A stretch of 64,000 nt of DNA from Salegentibacter mishustinae (GCF_002900095.1 NZ_LLKN01000001.1:248001-312000), one strand, 5' to 3'. Shown: positions 52,505 to 61,947, counted from the stretch's first letter. Notes: generated from the letters alone by a model not told the origin. Numbers and translations are program-made.

Positions 52505-52550
52505 TAAAATTACCAGACAAGTCAATCCTATTTTATGACCCGAATCATAA
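52505..52550 (-). promoter_or_regulatory. Crp/Fnr-type operator and promoter of the nos operon
   Basis: TTATGACCCGAATCATAA (52533-52550) has perfect 6-bp arms. On the minus strand a -7 box TAATTTTA (52512 to 52505, 7 of 8 to TAnnTTTG) ends 36.5 bases from the operator centre. This matches the ric and crp promoters exactly. Confidence 0.75.
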
Positions 52551-52708
52551 CAGAAATAAAACTTATTATGGCGCTAATTTTTCTGATGTGGTTATTACTG
52601 AAACCATTAATAGAGAGGTTTTTAAAAGGAAAAATACCCTCTATAAAGATTAAGTGATAAAAAAACCTGCTATCTTTAAGGGAGTAAAGCTTGGTTCAGG
52701 TAAAAAAT

Positions 52709-53821
52709 ATGCGAATAGCCTTATCTATAGTGATCGTTATACACGGAATTATCCATGTTTTTGGATTTCTAAAAGCATTCGGTTTTTCAGAATTTGATGC
52801 AATTTCCCAGCCAATTTCCAAAACCTTCGGCATCCTCTGGTTACTCGCCTTTCTCTTATTTGCAGTTACTTTAAGCCTGTATTTAAGTTATTATCGTTAC
52901 TGGTGGATAATTGCAATTTTTGCAGTTATACTCTCCCAGTTTTTAATTATTAGTTATTGGAGCGATAGCAAATTCGGAACGATCTTCAACCTGGTAATTC
53001 TTGTTGCTGCACTAATAGGTTTTTCAACAATTAGCTTTCAAAAAAAGGTAACTGCTGAAGTAAGCGATTTATTCGCTGAATCTGAAAAATCAGGAAAAAT
53101 TATACTTACAGAACAAATGCTTAAGAGCTTTCCTCATCCTGTAAAAAAATGGCTTTGCAATAGCGGAATACCCGGAAATGAAATACTCCAGCATGTCTAT
53201 TTAGAGCAGGAAATACAAATGCTGATGAAACCGGAACAAAAAGATTGGATGAAGGCTGAAGCCAAACAATATTTTAGTGTAAAACCACCAGCTTTTAACT
53301 GGACGATAGATCTTAATATGAAGCCGGGTTTAAAGGTGGTAGGCAGGGATAGATTTGAAGATGGAAAAGGTGAAATGCTTATAAAATTATTATCGGCTAT
53401 TCCTATGGTGAACGCAAAAGACAGTGAAAAAGTAGACCAGGCTACTTTACAAAGATATCTGGCCGAAATTGTTTGGTTTCCCTCTGCGGCTATAAGTTCG
53501 TATATAAGCTGGGAGCCCATAGATGACTATTCTGCGAACGCCATTATGAATTATAAAGGAACAGAAGGTTCGGGCGTGTTTCATTTTGATGAAAATGGGG
53601 ATTTTAAAAAGTTTGTAGCCATGCGCTACAAAGATGCCAGTGACGCCGAACCTGCCGAATGGACCGTTACTGCAATTAACACCGAAGTACGCAACGGAAT
53701 AAGAATTCCGGTTCAATCTGAAGTAAAGTGGAAATTAGATGAAGGCGAATGGACCTGGTTAAAATTAAGGATATCTGATATAAAATATAATGATCAGTAT
53801 TTAGCTTCTAAGAGAAACTAA
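52709..53821 (+). CDS. DUF6544-type membrane-anchored protein
   Basis: 370 residues from ATG 52709; a TTG start 18 bases before is possible. Four membrane helices in the first 110 residues (IHGIIHVFGFLKAFGF, YWWIIAIFAVIL), then a soluble domain: FPHPVKKWLCNSGIPG, SVKPPAFNWTIDLNMKPGLKVVGRDRFEDGKGEM, VWFPSAAISSYISWEPID, VEVRNGIRIPVQSEV-like. The pattern is that of the DUF6544/DUF6920 family, unknown in function, possibly binding a lipid-like ligand. Divergent from the nos operon. Confidence 0.75.
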   Translation: MRIALSIVIVIHGIIHVFGFLKAFGFSEFDAISQPISKTFGILWLLAFLLFAVTLSLYLSYYRYWWIIAIFAVILSQFLIISYWSDSKFGTIFNLVILVAALIGFSTISFQKKVTAEVSDLFAESEKSGKIILTEQMLKSFPHPVKKWLCNSGIPGNEILQHVYLEQEIQMLMKPEQKDWMKAEAKQYFSVKPPAFNWTIDLNMKPGLKVVGRDRFEDGKGEMLIKLLSAIPMVNAKDSEKVDQATLQRYLAEIVWFPSAAISSYISWEPIDDYSANAIMNYKGTEGSGVFHFDENGDFKKFVAMRYKDASDAEPAEWTVTAINTEVRNGIRIPVQSEVKWKLDEGEWTWLKLRISDIKYNDQYLASKRN

Positions 53822-53875
53822 ATATTTATAGAGGTTAGTTTAAAAAGAATTCGACTCTTTTTCTTCAAAATAATC

Positions 53876-55030
53876 TTACAATAATAGAAGCGGCGCAATA
53901 ATACCTAGCCTTACTTCATTCCTGTTATGATAGGCAGTATCAAATTCCTGTATAGCGTAATTAGAATAAGTATAGAATCGGCCGATATAGGCAAAGAAAA
54001 ACCGGATATCAATTTTCTCAATGGGACTATAATATACAGTAGGCACCATTCCGTAGCTCGTTCTTAAATGCTTACGATCGCTTGCAGCATCACCGTAGGC
54101 GCTACTGGTCATTAAACTTAATAGCCCTTTAAATTTTGAACTAAAGCGATATTCAGCTCTCAACCAGTTCTCCACATACAGAGCATCTTCAGCTACCGAT
54201 GTTCCAGCCATGATATCTGTTACTATGCCTTTTGTATCTACTTCCTCATAGCTGTAGTTGAAATCGTACATTAAAGTAAGATTACGGTTTTGGTATTTAT
54301 TTCCTAAGGTAAAGAAATAGGTCCCTTTATTTTTCACCTGGTTAGAATAACTTAGGCTATAGATAGTTTGAATTTTCCCATCAAAAAAACTACCGCGCCA
54401 GTTTCCAACAATTGCTACAGGCCAGTCAGGTTCCTGAATATTTTCTGCAACCACATCGCCATAAATGTCATCATAAAGCATGGTACGTGAATTCAAGATC
54501 TGAAACCCAAATTTATGATCTACCGAAGGTTTATAAGTAATTCCGGCACCCGTAACAAATGCCAAAGCATTGCTTTGAATATCATTATATTCTAAAACTT
54601 CCAAAGCCTTGAACTCGTATTCATAACCGCCGTAAAATGCATAAGTTTTCCCAATAATAAAATCAAGCTTAGGACTGGCTTTTATATTTAAATATGCTAA
54701 TTCTATATTGCTACCCAGTTGGTCTAGCGTTTGTATATCGCTGCCTTTATTAAACCGGTTTCTAAAACTGAAGTTCACCCTATCGTGTAGTTTTGCTGAA
54801 AACCCAAGCGCAGTGAATCCATTTTCAAATTGAATGCCGTTGTAATAACGGTCCCATCCCCTAAAAGTATACGCCTGAAACTCGGTACGCATATCGAAGG
54901 TGATATTTAAATTTTTTAAGAGACTTTTCTTTTCTATGGAGATAAGAGGTTGGGCCAGACTGTCACTAATCTGCGAAAATCCCAACATAGGAATTAATAA
55001 AAGCGCACTTATTAAAAATGACTTTTTCAT
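53876..55030 (-). CDS. Outer-membrane porin, OprO/OprP-like beta barrel
   Basis: 384 residues with a signal peptide (ending GFSQ). The rest is strand-rich with alternating aromatic residues and ends hydrophobically (VRLGIIAPLLLL). Blocks such as LGFSAKLHDRVNFSFRNRFNKG, LAYLNIKASPKLDFIIGKTYAFYGGYEYEF fit phosphate-selective porin O/P-type barrels. Substrate not known. No partner genes next to it. Confidence 0.75.
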   Translation of the reverse strand: MKKSFLISALLLIPMLGFSQISDSLAQPLISIEKKSLLKNLNITFDMRTEFQAYTFRGWDRYYNGIQFENGFTALGFSAKLHDRVNFSFRNRFNKGSDIQTLDQLGSNIELAYLNIKASPKLDFIIGKTYAFYGGYEYEFKALEVLEYNDIQSNALAFVTGAGITYKPSVDHKFGFQILNSRTMLYDDIYGDVVAENIQEPDWPVAIVGNWRGSFFDGKIQTIYSLSYSNQVKNKGTYFFTLGNKYQNRNLTLMYDFNYSYEEVDTKGIVTDIMAGTSVAEDALYVENWLRAEYRFSSKFKGLLSLMTSSAYGDAASDRKHLRTSYGMVPTVYYSPIEKIDIRFFFAYIGRFYTYSNYAIQEFDTAYHNRNEVRLGIIAPLLLL

Positions 55031-55448
55031 AAAGTGATAGAATTTTCAATTCAAATTTCAACGGAATCGTGCGCAGAAGTGTTGCCAAACAATACGTTTG
55101 TTATAATAAGAAAACTTTAATTCTGAAGCATCTATACTAAATTTACTAAAATTTAATGGGAAATAGAATTTAGGCTGAATATTTTATAAGACTAATTTTT
55201 GGGTTTAACCCAGGAGTGCCTTGAATATTGATTACTCTTTTTGGCAATATTAAATGTGGGTACTATAAAGTTAACTTGTTTATATAAAATTTTAGCGCCT
55301 ATTTCAGAATAGAAGTGATAATTCCTTGCAAAGGAATTTATAAATAAATAGAAGGTAGACTATTACGCTAATTAGGTGCTTTAGATAGGAAAGCACAAAA
55401 CATAAAAAAACCGTAAACAGCATTATAAAGCTATTTACGGTTTAAATT
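55031..55448. other. Gene-free stretch left of the second element, with terminator
   Basis: No gene. The porin promoter must be here. At 55408-55443 a hairpin CCGTAAACAGC/GCTATTTACGG with A-rich and T-rich flanks works as a terminator in either direction; it lies directly beside the left element end. Confidence 0.6.
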
Positions 55449-55463
55449 TTGTGACCTTGCCAG
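55449..55463. repeat. Left end repeat of second element (TTGTGACCTTGCCAG)
   Basis: 15-bp repeat, identical to 62043-62057 in the same orientation. Both copies follow a hairpin terminator. The sequence could be the 3' end of a tRNA (acceptor plus T-stem on the minus strand), but no intact tRNA is next to either copy. Confidence 0.7.
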
Positions 55464-55593
55464 AACTAAAACTTTTGTATTTGCCAATTTCTAAAAATCG
55501 CATGAATTCCCGACTAACGCTTGTATTTATAGTGTTTATAGTACATACCATCCTATATCAATTTATTAATAAAAACAAATAAGATCTAAAATT

Positions 55594-55625
55594 GTGGACT
55601 AAACGTGGACTAAATGCGGACTAAG
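55594..55625 (+). promoter_or_regulatory. Left arm-type repeats (3 units, 11-bp period)
   Basis: GTGGACTAAAC, GTGGACTAAAT and GCGGACTAAGT start at 55594, 55605 and 55616. They lie between the left end repeat and the recombinase gene, as expected for integrase arm sites. Confidence 0.65.
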
Positions 55626-55666
55626 TTTTTATATTTGCCTCTCTTCAATCCAAAAATCAACACAGG

Positions 55667-56998
55667 ATGGCAATCAATTTCTTTTTACAATCCAAAAAAA
55701 ATCCAGCAACAATTTATGTTCGTTTACGAGAAGGCAGAAAAATAGATGCTAAAACAAAGACCAAGTTTAAAATAGATCCAGAGTTATTTAAACAAGGTAA
55801 GGTTAAGCAGTTAAGAATGAAAACTGGCGCAAGTGCTGAAATTAAAGAAGAGATCCGAAAAGAAAATAAAGCTTTAAATAGGCTTCAGAAAGATCTTGAT
55901 TCTTTACGTTCAAAAATAACCTCAGCGATTAACAATAGAGAAGAATATGAAGTTGTCAATAGTGGCTGGCTTAAGGAAATAGTTGATCCTCCTAAAAGAG
56001 ATGAAATCCCTACAGATCTAACCTCCTATTTTGACTACTATTTAAAAGTAAAAGGCATCGAGCTTAAACCTACAACCCGAAAAAAGATCGGAGTATTTAA
56101 AAATAGGATCGAAGCATTCCAGAAAGATTACGGTAAAGTATATGTAAACCAAGTTGATAAAAAAATAGGGGTTGCTCTTCAACAATGGTGCGACAAAAAG
56201 AATTACGCACATAACACCAAATTACAAACTCTAAAAGTTCTTTTAACTATTTGCAATCACGCTAAGGAGCGCGGTATTCCCACTCATCCTGAACTAGAGT
56301 ATATAACAAAAGGATTGCGCTACCAAAAATCCAAGCATATACACTTAAACTTAGATGAACTTGACAAAATAGCTGAAACAAAATTGGAAAACGAAACTTT
56401 GCAAGCTGCAAGAGATTGGCTTATTATAAGTTGCTATACTGCACAGAGAGTGTCTGACTTTTTAAAATTTTCTTCTAAAGACCTAGTGTTGCGAGATGGT
56501 TTTCACTACTTAAGGGTAAAACAGGAAAAAACGGAAAAGCCCGTAGAAATTCCCTTTATGGACAAAGCCTTAGAAGTTATCAAGAGAAGAAATGGAGAGT
56601 TTCCTCCTGTTTTCTCTCAAAATGTTGAAAGCAATAAAGCATTATATAACCGATACATTAAAAAAGTTTGCAGAATCGCCAAATTAAATGAGGAAGTCCA
56701 ACGCAAGAAAAGAGATAAGAAGACTAACAGGTATATCACAGAAACCGCTCCTAAATGGAAGGCAGTTGCAAGTCATATTGGCCGGAGATCTTTTGCTACA
56801 AATTTTTACGGAAAAATAGCAACCCCTTTACTTCGCGCCGCTACGGGGCATGCTTCTGAAAGACAATTTTTAAGATACGTTGGTGGAACAGGAAACCATG
56901 ATTCAACAGCTTTAGCTGGAGAACTTCACACTATCTTTTCCTCTCGAAATAAAGAGCCTAAACTAGAAGTAATTAAGAACGCCTCTAACCAAAACTAA
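55667..56998 (+). CDS. Tyrosine recombinase (integrase) of second element
   Basis: 443 residues. Arm-binding N-terminal part (MAINFFLQSKKNPATIYVRLREG), coiled linker, core-binding domain, and catalytic domain with Arg in YTAQRVSDF, HIGRRSF (HxxR), His of TGHASE and Tyr of FLRYVG. All catalytic residues are present. It clusters by sequence pattern with phage-integrase-like enzymes of Bacteroidota elements and differs clearly from the integrase at 4684. It sits beside the left end repeat and most likely moves this element. Confidence 0.92.
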   Translation: MAINFFLQSKKNPATIYVRLREGRKIDAKTKTKFKIDPELFKQGKVKQLRMKTGASAEIKEEIRKENKALNRLQKDLDSLRSKITSAINNREEYEVVNSGWLKEIVDPPKRDEIPTDLTSYFDYYLKVKGIELKPTTRKKIGVFKNRIEAFQKDYGKVYVNQVDKKIGVALQQWCDKKNYAHNTKLQTLKVLLTICNHAKERGIPTHPELEYITKGLRYQKSKHIHLNLDELDKIAETKLENETLQAARDWLIISCYTAQRVSDFLKFSSKDLVLRDGFHYLRVKQEKTEKPVEIPFMDKALEVIKRRNGEFPPVFSQNVESNKALYNRYIKKVCRIAKLNEEVQRKKRDKKTNRYITETAPKWKAVASHIGRRSFATNFYGKIATPLLRAATGHASERQFLRYVGGTGNHDSTALAGELHTIFSSRNKEPKLEVIKNASNQN

Positions 56999-57004
56999 TT
57001 ACTA

Positions 57005-57943
57005 GTGACTTTACACCACGTAGATTCTTTTCAAGACTATACTGAAGATGAGGTTTTTGCCTCCGTAAAGAACCTTATTAAAAAAGAAAACAGAACTTAC
57101 ACAGCTTTTCAGAAACGCTTATTGTTTGCTGATCTAATTAAATATATCTCTACTGAAAGGCTGCTTATGCCAACCCTAGAGGTTGCCGAAGATTTTAATT
57201 TTATTCAGGATCTTAACGACCTCAACAAGCTTGTAGAAACGATACCACTTGATCAAGACTATTCAAGGAAAGACCTAGCACAACTCAAGGCTATAGCATT
57301 CTCAGAGATCATCCTAATAAACCTATTTTTTCAGCAATTTGGAAGACCAGAGGACGTTCCAGAACTACAAGTTAGCTATTCCAATAAGGCAGTAGAAACC
57401 AACTCTGAAGAGCTTCTAGAGCATCTTAAAAGATCTGCTTATATCAAGATTGCTGAGAATACCGTAAAATCCGGAAAAGCAGCTAAGGACAAATTTAAGG
57501 CTATTATTACCTCTATGGCTTCGATTGACTACGCTAACAAAACCGAATTTTTTAAACACGACAAGGAATATCTCAAGGAGATAAAAGACAATATACCGGA
57601 GGAAAATACTCCTACAGTTCTTCCAGCACAGAATAAAACCTCACCTTCTTTTTTCAAGCACCCAGAATGCTTTAAACTTTTTGAGGATTATGCCGCAAAT
57701 TATATAATTGAGCCTTATGTAGACTATAGCTTCATCTTTCAGCAGTTAAAAGACGAAAAGCTAATTCACCCAATCTCTCACAAAGAGTTTATATTATGGC
57801 TTAAATCAGCAGGACACACAACGCAAAAAGAGAACGACCTTCTCTTAGAAAAAGGACACTTTAGATCCCTGAGCAAGTCCACTAATCAAGCAAGATTAAA
57901 TAGCTACTATAAGCTTAAAGATAAATATTTTGAGAATGATTGA
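57005..57943 (+). CDS. Unknown protein downstream of the integrase
   Basis: 312 residues, starting at GTG 57005, 6 bases after the integrase stop; no other start fits. Soluble, highly charged and helical. A weak block near the C-terminus (KLIHPISHKEFILWLKSAG) may form a small alpha-helical domain. No family recognised. Genes of this size after an integrase are common in small flavobacterial elements; co-transcription with the integrase is likely. Confidence 0.6.
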   Translation: MTLHHVDSFQDYTEDEVFASVKNLIKKENRTYTAFQKRLLFADLIKYISTERLLMPTLEVAEDFNFIQDLNDLNKLVETIPLDQDYSRKDLAQLKAIAFSEIILINLFFQQFGRPEDVPELQVSYSNKAVETNSEELLEHLKRSAYIKIAENTVKSGKAAKDKFKAIITSMASIDYANKTEFFKHDKEYLKEIKDNIPEENTPTVLPAQNKTSPSFFKHPECFKLFEDYAANYIIEPYVDYSFIFQQLKDEKLIHPISHKEFILWLKSAGHTTQKENDLLLEKGHFRSLSKSTNQARLNSYYKLKDKYFEND

Positions 57944-57994
57944 ATTTCCCTTGTTGCTTTCCTTGTTCAAAAACAAAGCCTTGTTAGTGTCCTT

Positions 57995-58435
57995 GTTCAG
58001 AGTTATACTTCTTTAAGTTGCTTATCTAGCTCAGAAAGCTTTTTATTAAACTCTTGTTTGCGCAGAGCTTCATTATAGAATGGCATCCCAACCAATCTAA
58101 ATTTCTTATTTTGGTATAGATTCACCTTTTGCCTCTTTTTCTATGTTTCCAAGTAATTCCTCTTTCCAACTATCTCTACTCATTAAATGTTCATCTTTAA
58201 GGTCTATGAATAACTGGTAAACAATATCATCATCGGTATTTTTTCAGTTAGAGACAAAACAAAATCTAGCTCAGTCGCTCTACCAATTCTAAAGCGGAAT
58301 AGCTTAAAAAGCGCTCATTTCGTAGTAAAAAACTTCTTTTTAGGCCTCTCTGAATCTAACACATCTGAAATTTAGGAGAACTTCTTTCCTTTCATAAGTG
58401 TCTACTATCGGAAAAACTTCATTATCAACAATGTA
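57995..58435 (-). pseudogene. Degraded leftward gene (several frameshifts)
   Basis: The minus strand holds broken open stretches in different frames: YYIVDNEVFPIVDTYERK (near 58430), RIGRATELDFVLS, DDDIVYQLFIDLKDEHLMS, WKEELLGNIEKEAKGESIP, and PFYNEALRKQEFNKKLSELD. One break is at an A-run, the place for a slip. Together they would make a protein of about 140 residues, unknown family. It sits between the unknown gene and the cupin cargo. Confidence 0.5.
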
Positions 58436-58443
58436 ATAGAAAA

Positions 58444-58917
58444 CTATTTCTTCAGCTTTTCCGCTATACTATCGTAATATTCTTGAGTAACCACTTCAGT
58501 CCAAGTAGTAGGTTGTTCACCGCCATACACCGCTAAATAAGTCACATCACTATCTATAGTTGAGGAGTGCCAATGTTCTGTTTCTTTTTCACATTTAATC
58601 ACATCACCAGCTTTAAGGATAATTGGATCCTTTCCTCTTTCCTGATAGTAGCCTTCTCCCTCTACGTAAATCAGGACTTGAGTAGAGGCGTGTTTGTGCC
58701 AGTCTAGAGTAGAGTTAGCTTTAAAGCTCGCCTTAGTGATATGAAAATTTAAATCTCCTTCAACCTCTAGAAGTCCATTTAACCAAGCTTCTCCAATGTA
58801 ATGGGTATTGGGAGCCTTTGATCCCGCTTCCAGATAGGAAGAGACTGAATAGTTTTCTTGTTGAGCAAAAACACAAATAGGAACGATAAGTAACAATACT
58901 GTGATTAAATTCTTCAT
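58444..58917 (-). CDS. Exported cupin-domain protein
   Basis: 157 residues with a signal peptide (about 1-18, ending VFAQ). One cupin barrel: motif 1 is ANSTLDWHKHASTQVLIYVEGEGYYQERG (His-x-His and a Gln/Glu), motif 2 is KCEKETEHWHSSTIDS with His. This is a metal-binding small cupin. The role may be an isomerase or dioxygenase, or just ligand binding. It follows the hydrolase gene by 7 bases in the same direction, so the two form an operon. Confidence 0.85.
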   Translation of the reverse strand: MKNLITVLLLIVPICVFAQQENYSVSSYLEAGSKAPNTHYIGEAWLNGLLEVEGDLNFHITKASFKANSTLDWHKHASTQVLIYVEGEGYYQERGKDPIILKAGDVIKCEKETEHWHSSTIDSDVTYLAVYGGEQPTTWTEVVTQEYYDSIAEKLKK

Positions 58918-58924
58918 TTTTATT

Positions 58925-60040
58925 CTATTTTTTAGTTAATCCTTTTTCTTTTAGCCAGTTGTACATTAGACCAGCTACTTCTTTATTATTAAGATCTGAC
59001 ATTGGAAAATGAGTATTACCTTCTAATCCTATTTCTGGGAGTGGAACTAGGGTAACATCTCCTCCATATTCATTTACTACATCTCGCCATTTTCTGGCCA
59101 TAGCTAGCGCAACTCGCCATTGTTCCTTTCCTGGGTTCTGAACAGGCTTCTCGGGAATATAATCACCATAGTAAATAATAATAGGTATTTCTGTTAGGCG
59201 TTTAAACTCAGCCATAGGTACTCCCCTAGCGCTTAGTTCTCCCCCTAAATAAGGCATTGCCTCCGGCACTTCAGATTCAGGAAAAACGAAATTACTACCG
59301 GGTTCATAGGAAACGATAGCTTTGATATTATTGTTTTTCAGTGCCGCAAGCCATCCCTGACCACCACTGTGGGAGTGAGTAACGAGAACTCCTGATCCTA
59401 TCTTATCAAACAATTCAGAAACAGCCTCTATATTTACGTTAATATTCAACGGACCTGTATCAGGGGTTATCTGACGAAAAAACTGATCTAAAGCCTTTGG
59501 ATCTTTTGAGAACTGTACTCCTGAATAAAACTCAGTCCCCAGCCCGAGCCTGAAAATCCCAAACCATAGTTGATCATCTGTAGAAGCAGTGATTGTTGTC
59601 GATTCAGTACTCCTGCCAGCTTTTCCCCGTCTTGGTTGGTCGATTAAGTACACAGGAAAATCTTTTCTCAAAAAAATACTCTGGAAACCTTCTCTTCCAT
59701 CTGGGGTTGTTTGCCAGGTCTTCATAGATTGACCATAGCCATGCCAGAATACCAAGGGTAATTTTCTTGCATTTTCAGGTTTCTGGTAAAAAACAAAAGC
59801 ATGGTCTCCATGAAGGGTTTGACCTTCGGTTCTTTGATCGCTGGGATTGAATGCTCCATGTTCTATTGGATCAAATGTTCCAGGACTTTCTTTTACTATA
59901 CCTCCCACGGCAAAACTCCCCTGTTCCTTTAGAACAATTGGTTCCGACATAGAAGATTTAGAACCTGAACAGGCACTGAGGATTAAGGGAATTCCCAGAA
60001 TCAGAAATCCTGTTTTCAATTTCCAATAAAACGTTTTCAT
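58925..60040 (-). CDS. Alpha/beta-hydrolase lipoprotein
   Basis: 371 residues from ATG 60040, giving a lipoprotein signal (PLILSACSG); a longer start at 60064 is weaker. The hydrolase fold has a His-Gly loop (LVFWHGYGQSMKTW), a nucleophile elbow VTHSHSGGQG with Ser as nucleophile, an Asp in PIIIYYGDYIP and the final His in EGNTHFPMSD. The substrate is unknown; esters of plant or algal phenols or lactones are possible. Encoded with an exported cupin, hence a two-enzyme set outside the cytoplasm. Confidence 0.85.
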   Translation of the reverse strand: MKTFYWKLKTGFLILGIPLILSACSGSKSSMSEPIVLKEQGSFAVGGIVKESPGTFDPIEHGAFNPSDQRTEGQTLHGDHAFVFYQKPENARKLPLVFWHGYGQSMKTWQTTPDGREGFQSIFLRKDFPVYLIDQPRRGKAGRSTESTTITASTDDQLWFGIFRLGLGTEFYSGVQFSKDPKALDQFFRQITPDTGPLNINVNIEAVSELFDKIGSGVLVTHSHSGGQGWLAALKNNNIKAIVSYEPGSNFVFPESEVPEAMPYLGGELSARGVPMAEFKRLTEIPIIIYYGDYIPEKPVQNPGKEQWRVALAMARKWRDVVNEYGGDVTLVPLPEIGLEGNTHFPMSDLNNKEVAGLMYNWLKEKGLTKK

Positions 60041-60083
60041 TGTATCAGTTATAGTTTTCCACAATTTAGTAAAGTATTAGCGA

Positions 60084-60112
60084 AATCTAAATAATCCTGA
60101 ATCTAAATAATC
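60084..60112. promoter_or_regulatory. 13-bp direct repeat in the divergent promoter region
   Basis: AATCTAAATAATC at 60084-60096 and again at 60100-60112 (16-base period), between the leftward hydrolase and the rightward HTH gene. Likely binding sites of a regulator, perhaps the HTH protein. A CATCTTTG -7-like box lies near 60166 for the rightward gene. Confidence 0.5.
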
Positions 60113-60203
60113 TTTTTTACTCTTCCGGTAATCGGAAAAAACTGCCATAAATCGGAATCAACCTCAACTCATCTTTGCGGTATAATCATAAACAAATAGA
60201 TAA

Positions 60204-60482
60204 ATGACAACCGTAACACAGATGCACAACGCATCACCAGAAGAGCTAATTAGTGAAATGCAGAAAGTCTTCAAAAAGGAGGTAGAGGCTTTAAAAGAGC
60301 ATTTTACTCCAAAAGAACCAGAAGAACTCCTTACCCGAACTGAGACAGCAGAACTACTTAAGCTGAGTATAGCAAGCGTTCATAATTGGGTGAAAAATGG
60401 CTGGCTAAAGCAGTACCAAAAAGGAGGTAGAGTTTATTTCAAGAGATCTGAAATAATGGAGAGCCTAACAGCTTGCGATTAG
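60204..60482 (+). CDS. Excisionase-type helix-turn-helix protein
   Basis: 92 residues. N-terminal helix, then the HTH_17 pattern LLTRTETAELLKLSIASVHNWVKNGWLKQYQKGGRVYFKRSEIMESL. This is the usual small Xis/AlpA-like factor of Bacteroidota elements. It is the first of two rightward genes; the second is a replication-type gene 65 bases on. It may control both and help excision. Confidence 0.85.
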   Translation: MTTVTQMHNASPEELISEMQKVFKKEVEALKEHFTPKEPEELLTRTETAELLKLSIASVHNWVKNGWLKQYQKGGRVYFKRSEIMESLTACD

Positions 60483-60547
60483 ATCCAATCAGCAACAAAT
60501 TCCACTATACATAAGTATATCTAAGACAGAGCTAAAATTTATTCCTA

Positions 60548-61513
60548 ATGAAGCTAGATACAATCAGCTTAACAACATCTACTGAATACATCAGAGAGGC
60601 AGATAAACATAAGTTTGAACGTAATATTAAAGACAAATCAAATGGACATCAGATGATCTCCCACAGTCTTAATGCAAATGCCTTTGGTATTGGTAACGCA
60701 TCTATCAACGAGACATTCAACAAAGTAAGTTTAACGCTCAACAGCAAGTTACTTGGCGATAACTACCATCTTGGTATAACACTAGGCACTATAAATCAAC
60801 TTGTTCATAACCTCAGCAAAGAAGGCTTAGATCTTGACCCTGACTTTGTAAATGAATGCAAACTAAAAAGGATAGATGTTACAGACGACATCCAAATAAC
60901 AAAGCCTTATTCAGAGTATATAAATTCTTTAAACCATCTGACTGCTCCTAAGTTTACCAAAACAGCTTACAATACCGGAATTGTTTTCAAGGAAAAACTT
61001 AAGCATCATAAACTCTATACAACTTTCTATTCAAAAGACTTCCAGCCAAATAACGACAAGCACTTCTTCAAGAAATATCCAGAAGTAATGAAGCACTTTG
61101 ATAAGACCTTGAGGATGGAAACCAAACTAGGCAAGGGAGGAACTATAAGCAAACACCTTAACTCCGTAATGCTTCCTGAAATCCTTAGTGCTGAATCTCT
61201 TAATAAACAAGTGCTTCAAAAAATAATTAGCAAGCAAGATAGCTTTCCTTATCTATACGAGACAGATGAATTTAGCATTGCTGAAGAAAAAGACCTTATC
61301 TACACAAAGTATCTCAACGAAGTCTACAATGGTGACAGAGAAGCTATAAAAAAGCACTTAAAACGAAAGTTAGGTAAAAATACCAAAGCAACCTATCAGC
61401 TAAACAAGCTGGATAAATACCTCTATATTCTCAACAACTCTAAAGATAACTCCATTAAAAGCAACATTCAGGAGCTAACTTCAAGCTTACAGGAATCAGA
61501 TAGCGGATATTAA
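60548..61513 (+). CDS. Phage/plasmid replication initiation-like protein
   Basis: 321 residues. Block order LKRIDVTDDI, a Tyr-rich middle (KLYTTFYSKDF), and KTLRMETKLGKGGTISKHL resembles gene II/X-type (G2P) initiators of filamentous phages and related plasmids, which nick at an origin with a Tyr. I cannot point to the HUH pair with confidence. It follows the HTH gene. If right, the element could replicate as a circle by a rolling-circle route after excision. Confidence 0.5.
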   Translation: MKLDTISLTTSTEYIREADKHKFERNIKDKSNGHQMISHSLNANAFGIGNASINETFNKVSLTLNSKLLGDNYHLGITLGTINQLVHNLSKEGLDLDPDFVNECKLKRIDVTDDIQITKPYSEYINSLNHLTAPKFTKTAYNTGIVFKEKLKHHKLYTTFYSKDFQPNNDKHFFKKYPEVMKHFDKTLRMETKLGKGGTISKHLNSVMLPEILSAESLNKQVLQKIISKQDSFPYLYETDEFSIAEEKDLIYTKYLNEVYNGDREAIKKHLKRKLGKNTKATYQLNKLDKYLYILNNSKDNSIKSNIQELTSSLQESDSGY

Positions 61514-61947
61514 AAGCTAAAAGTTTTAATAGAACATAAGCAAGTTTCGCCCCCATACCACATAAGAAAGAATTTACATTTCCCGGTTAAAATTCTCACA
61601 CCTCTATACAGTCTCATGCCTATTCTTATATAGGCATTTTCTGTTTTTAAAAAGCCCCACTATAAATAGCAGGGCTTAAACAGAACCCTAAAACTCGACA
61701 TGAATATTTAGGATTTACAATTATAAGATTATTTCTCTTCTTTACAATAGATCTTAGGGTTCTAATCCTAGTACGATTCGCACCCTCCAATTTTATTTTC
61801 TTTCTACTAAAAATATTCTACCAATCTGGCATTATTACTAGCTTACTAAAATATTAATGTTGGTTCTTTGTTTGCGTGCAAGCATTTCAGGATTTTTTAC
61901 TGACCCAAGCAACCAGACACACATAGAAAAACCTAAAAAAATTAATT
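61514..61947. other. Gene-free right part of second element, with terminator
   Basis: Hairpin AAGCCC/GGGCTT at 61652-61677 probably ends the replication-type transcript. A second possible stem CCTAAA/TTTAGG lies near 61683-61712. No gene supported. Confidence 0.5.

Noticed and set aside
61760-61800. GGTTCTAATCCTAG stretch resembling a tRNA T-arm
   Set aside because: No acceptor, D-arm or anticodon stem could be fitted on either strand.
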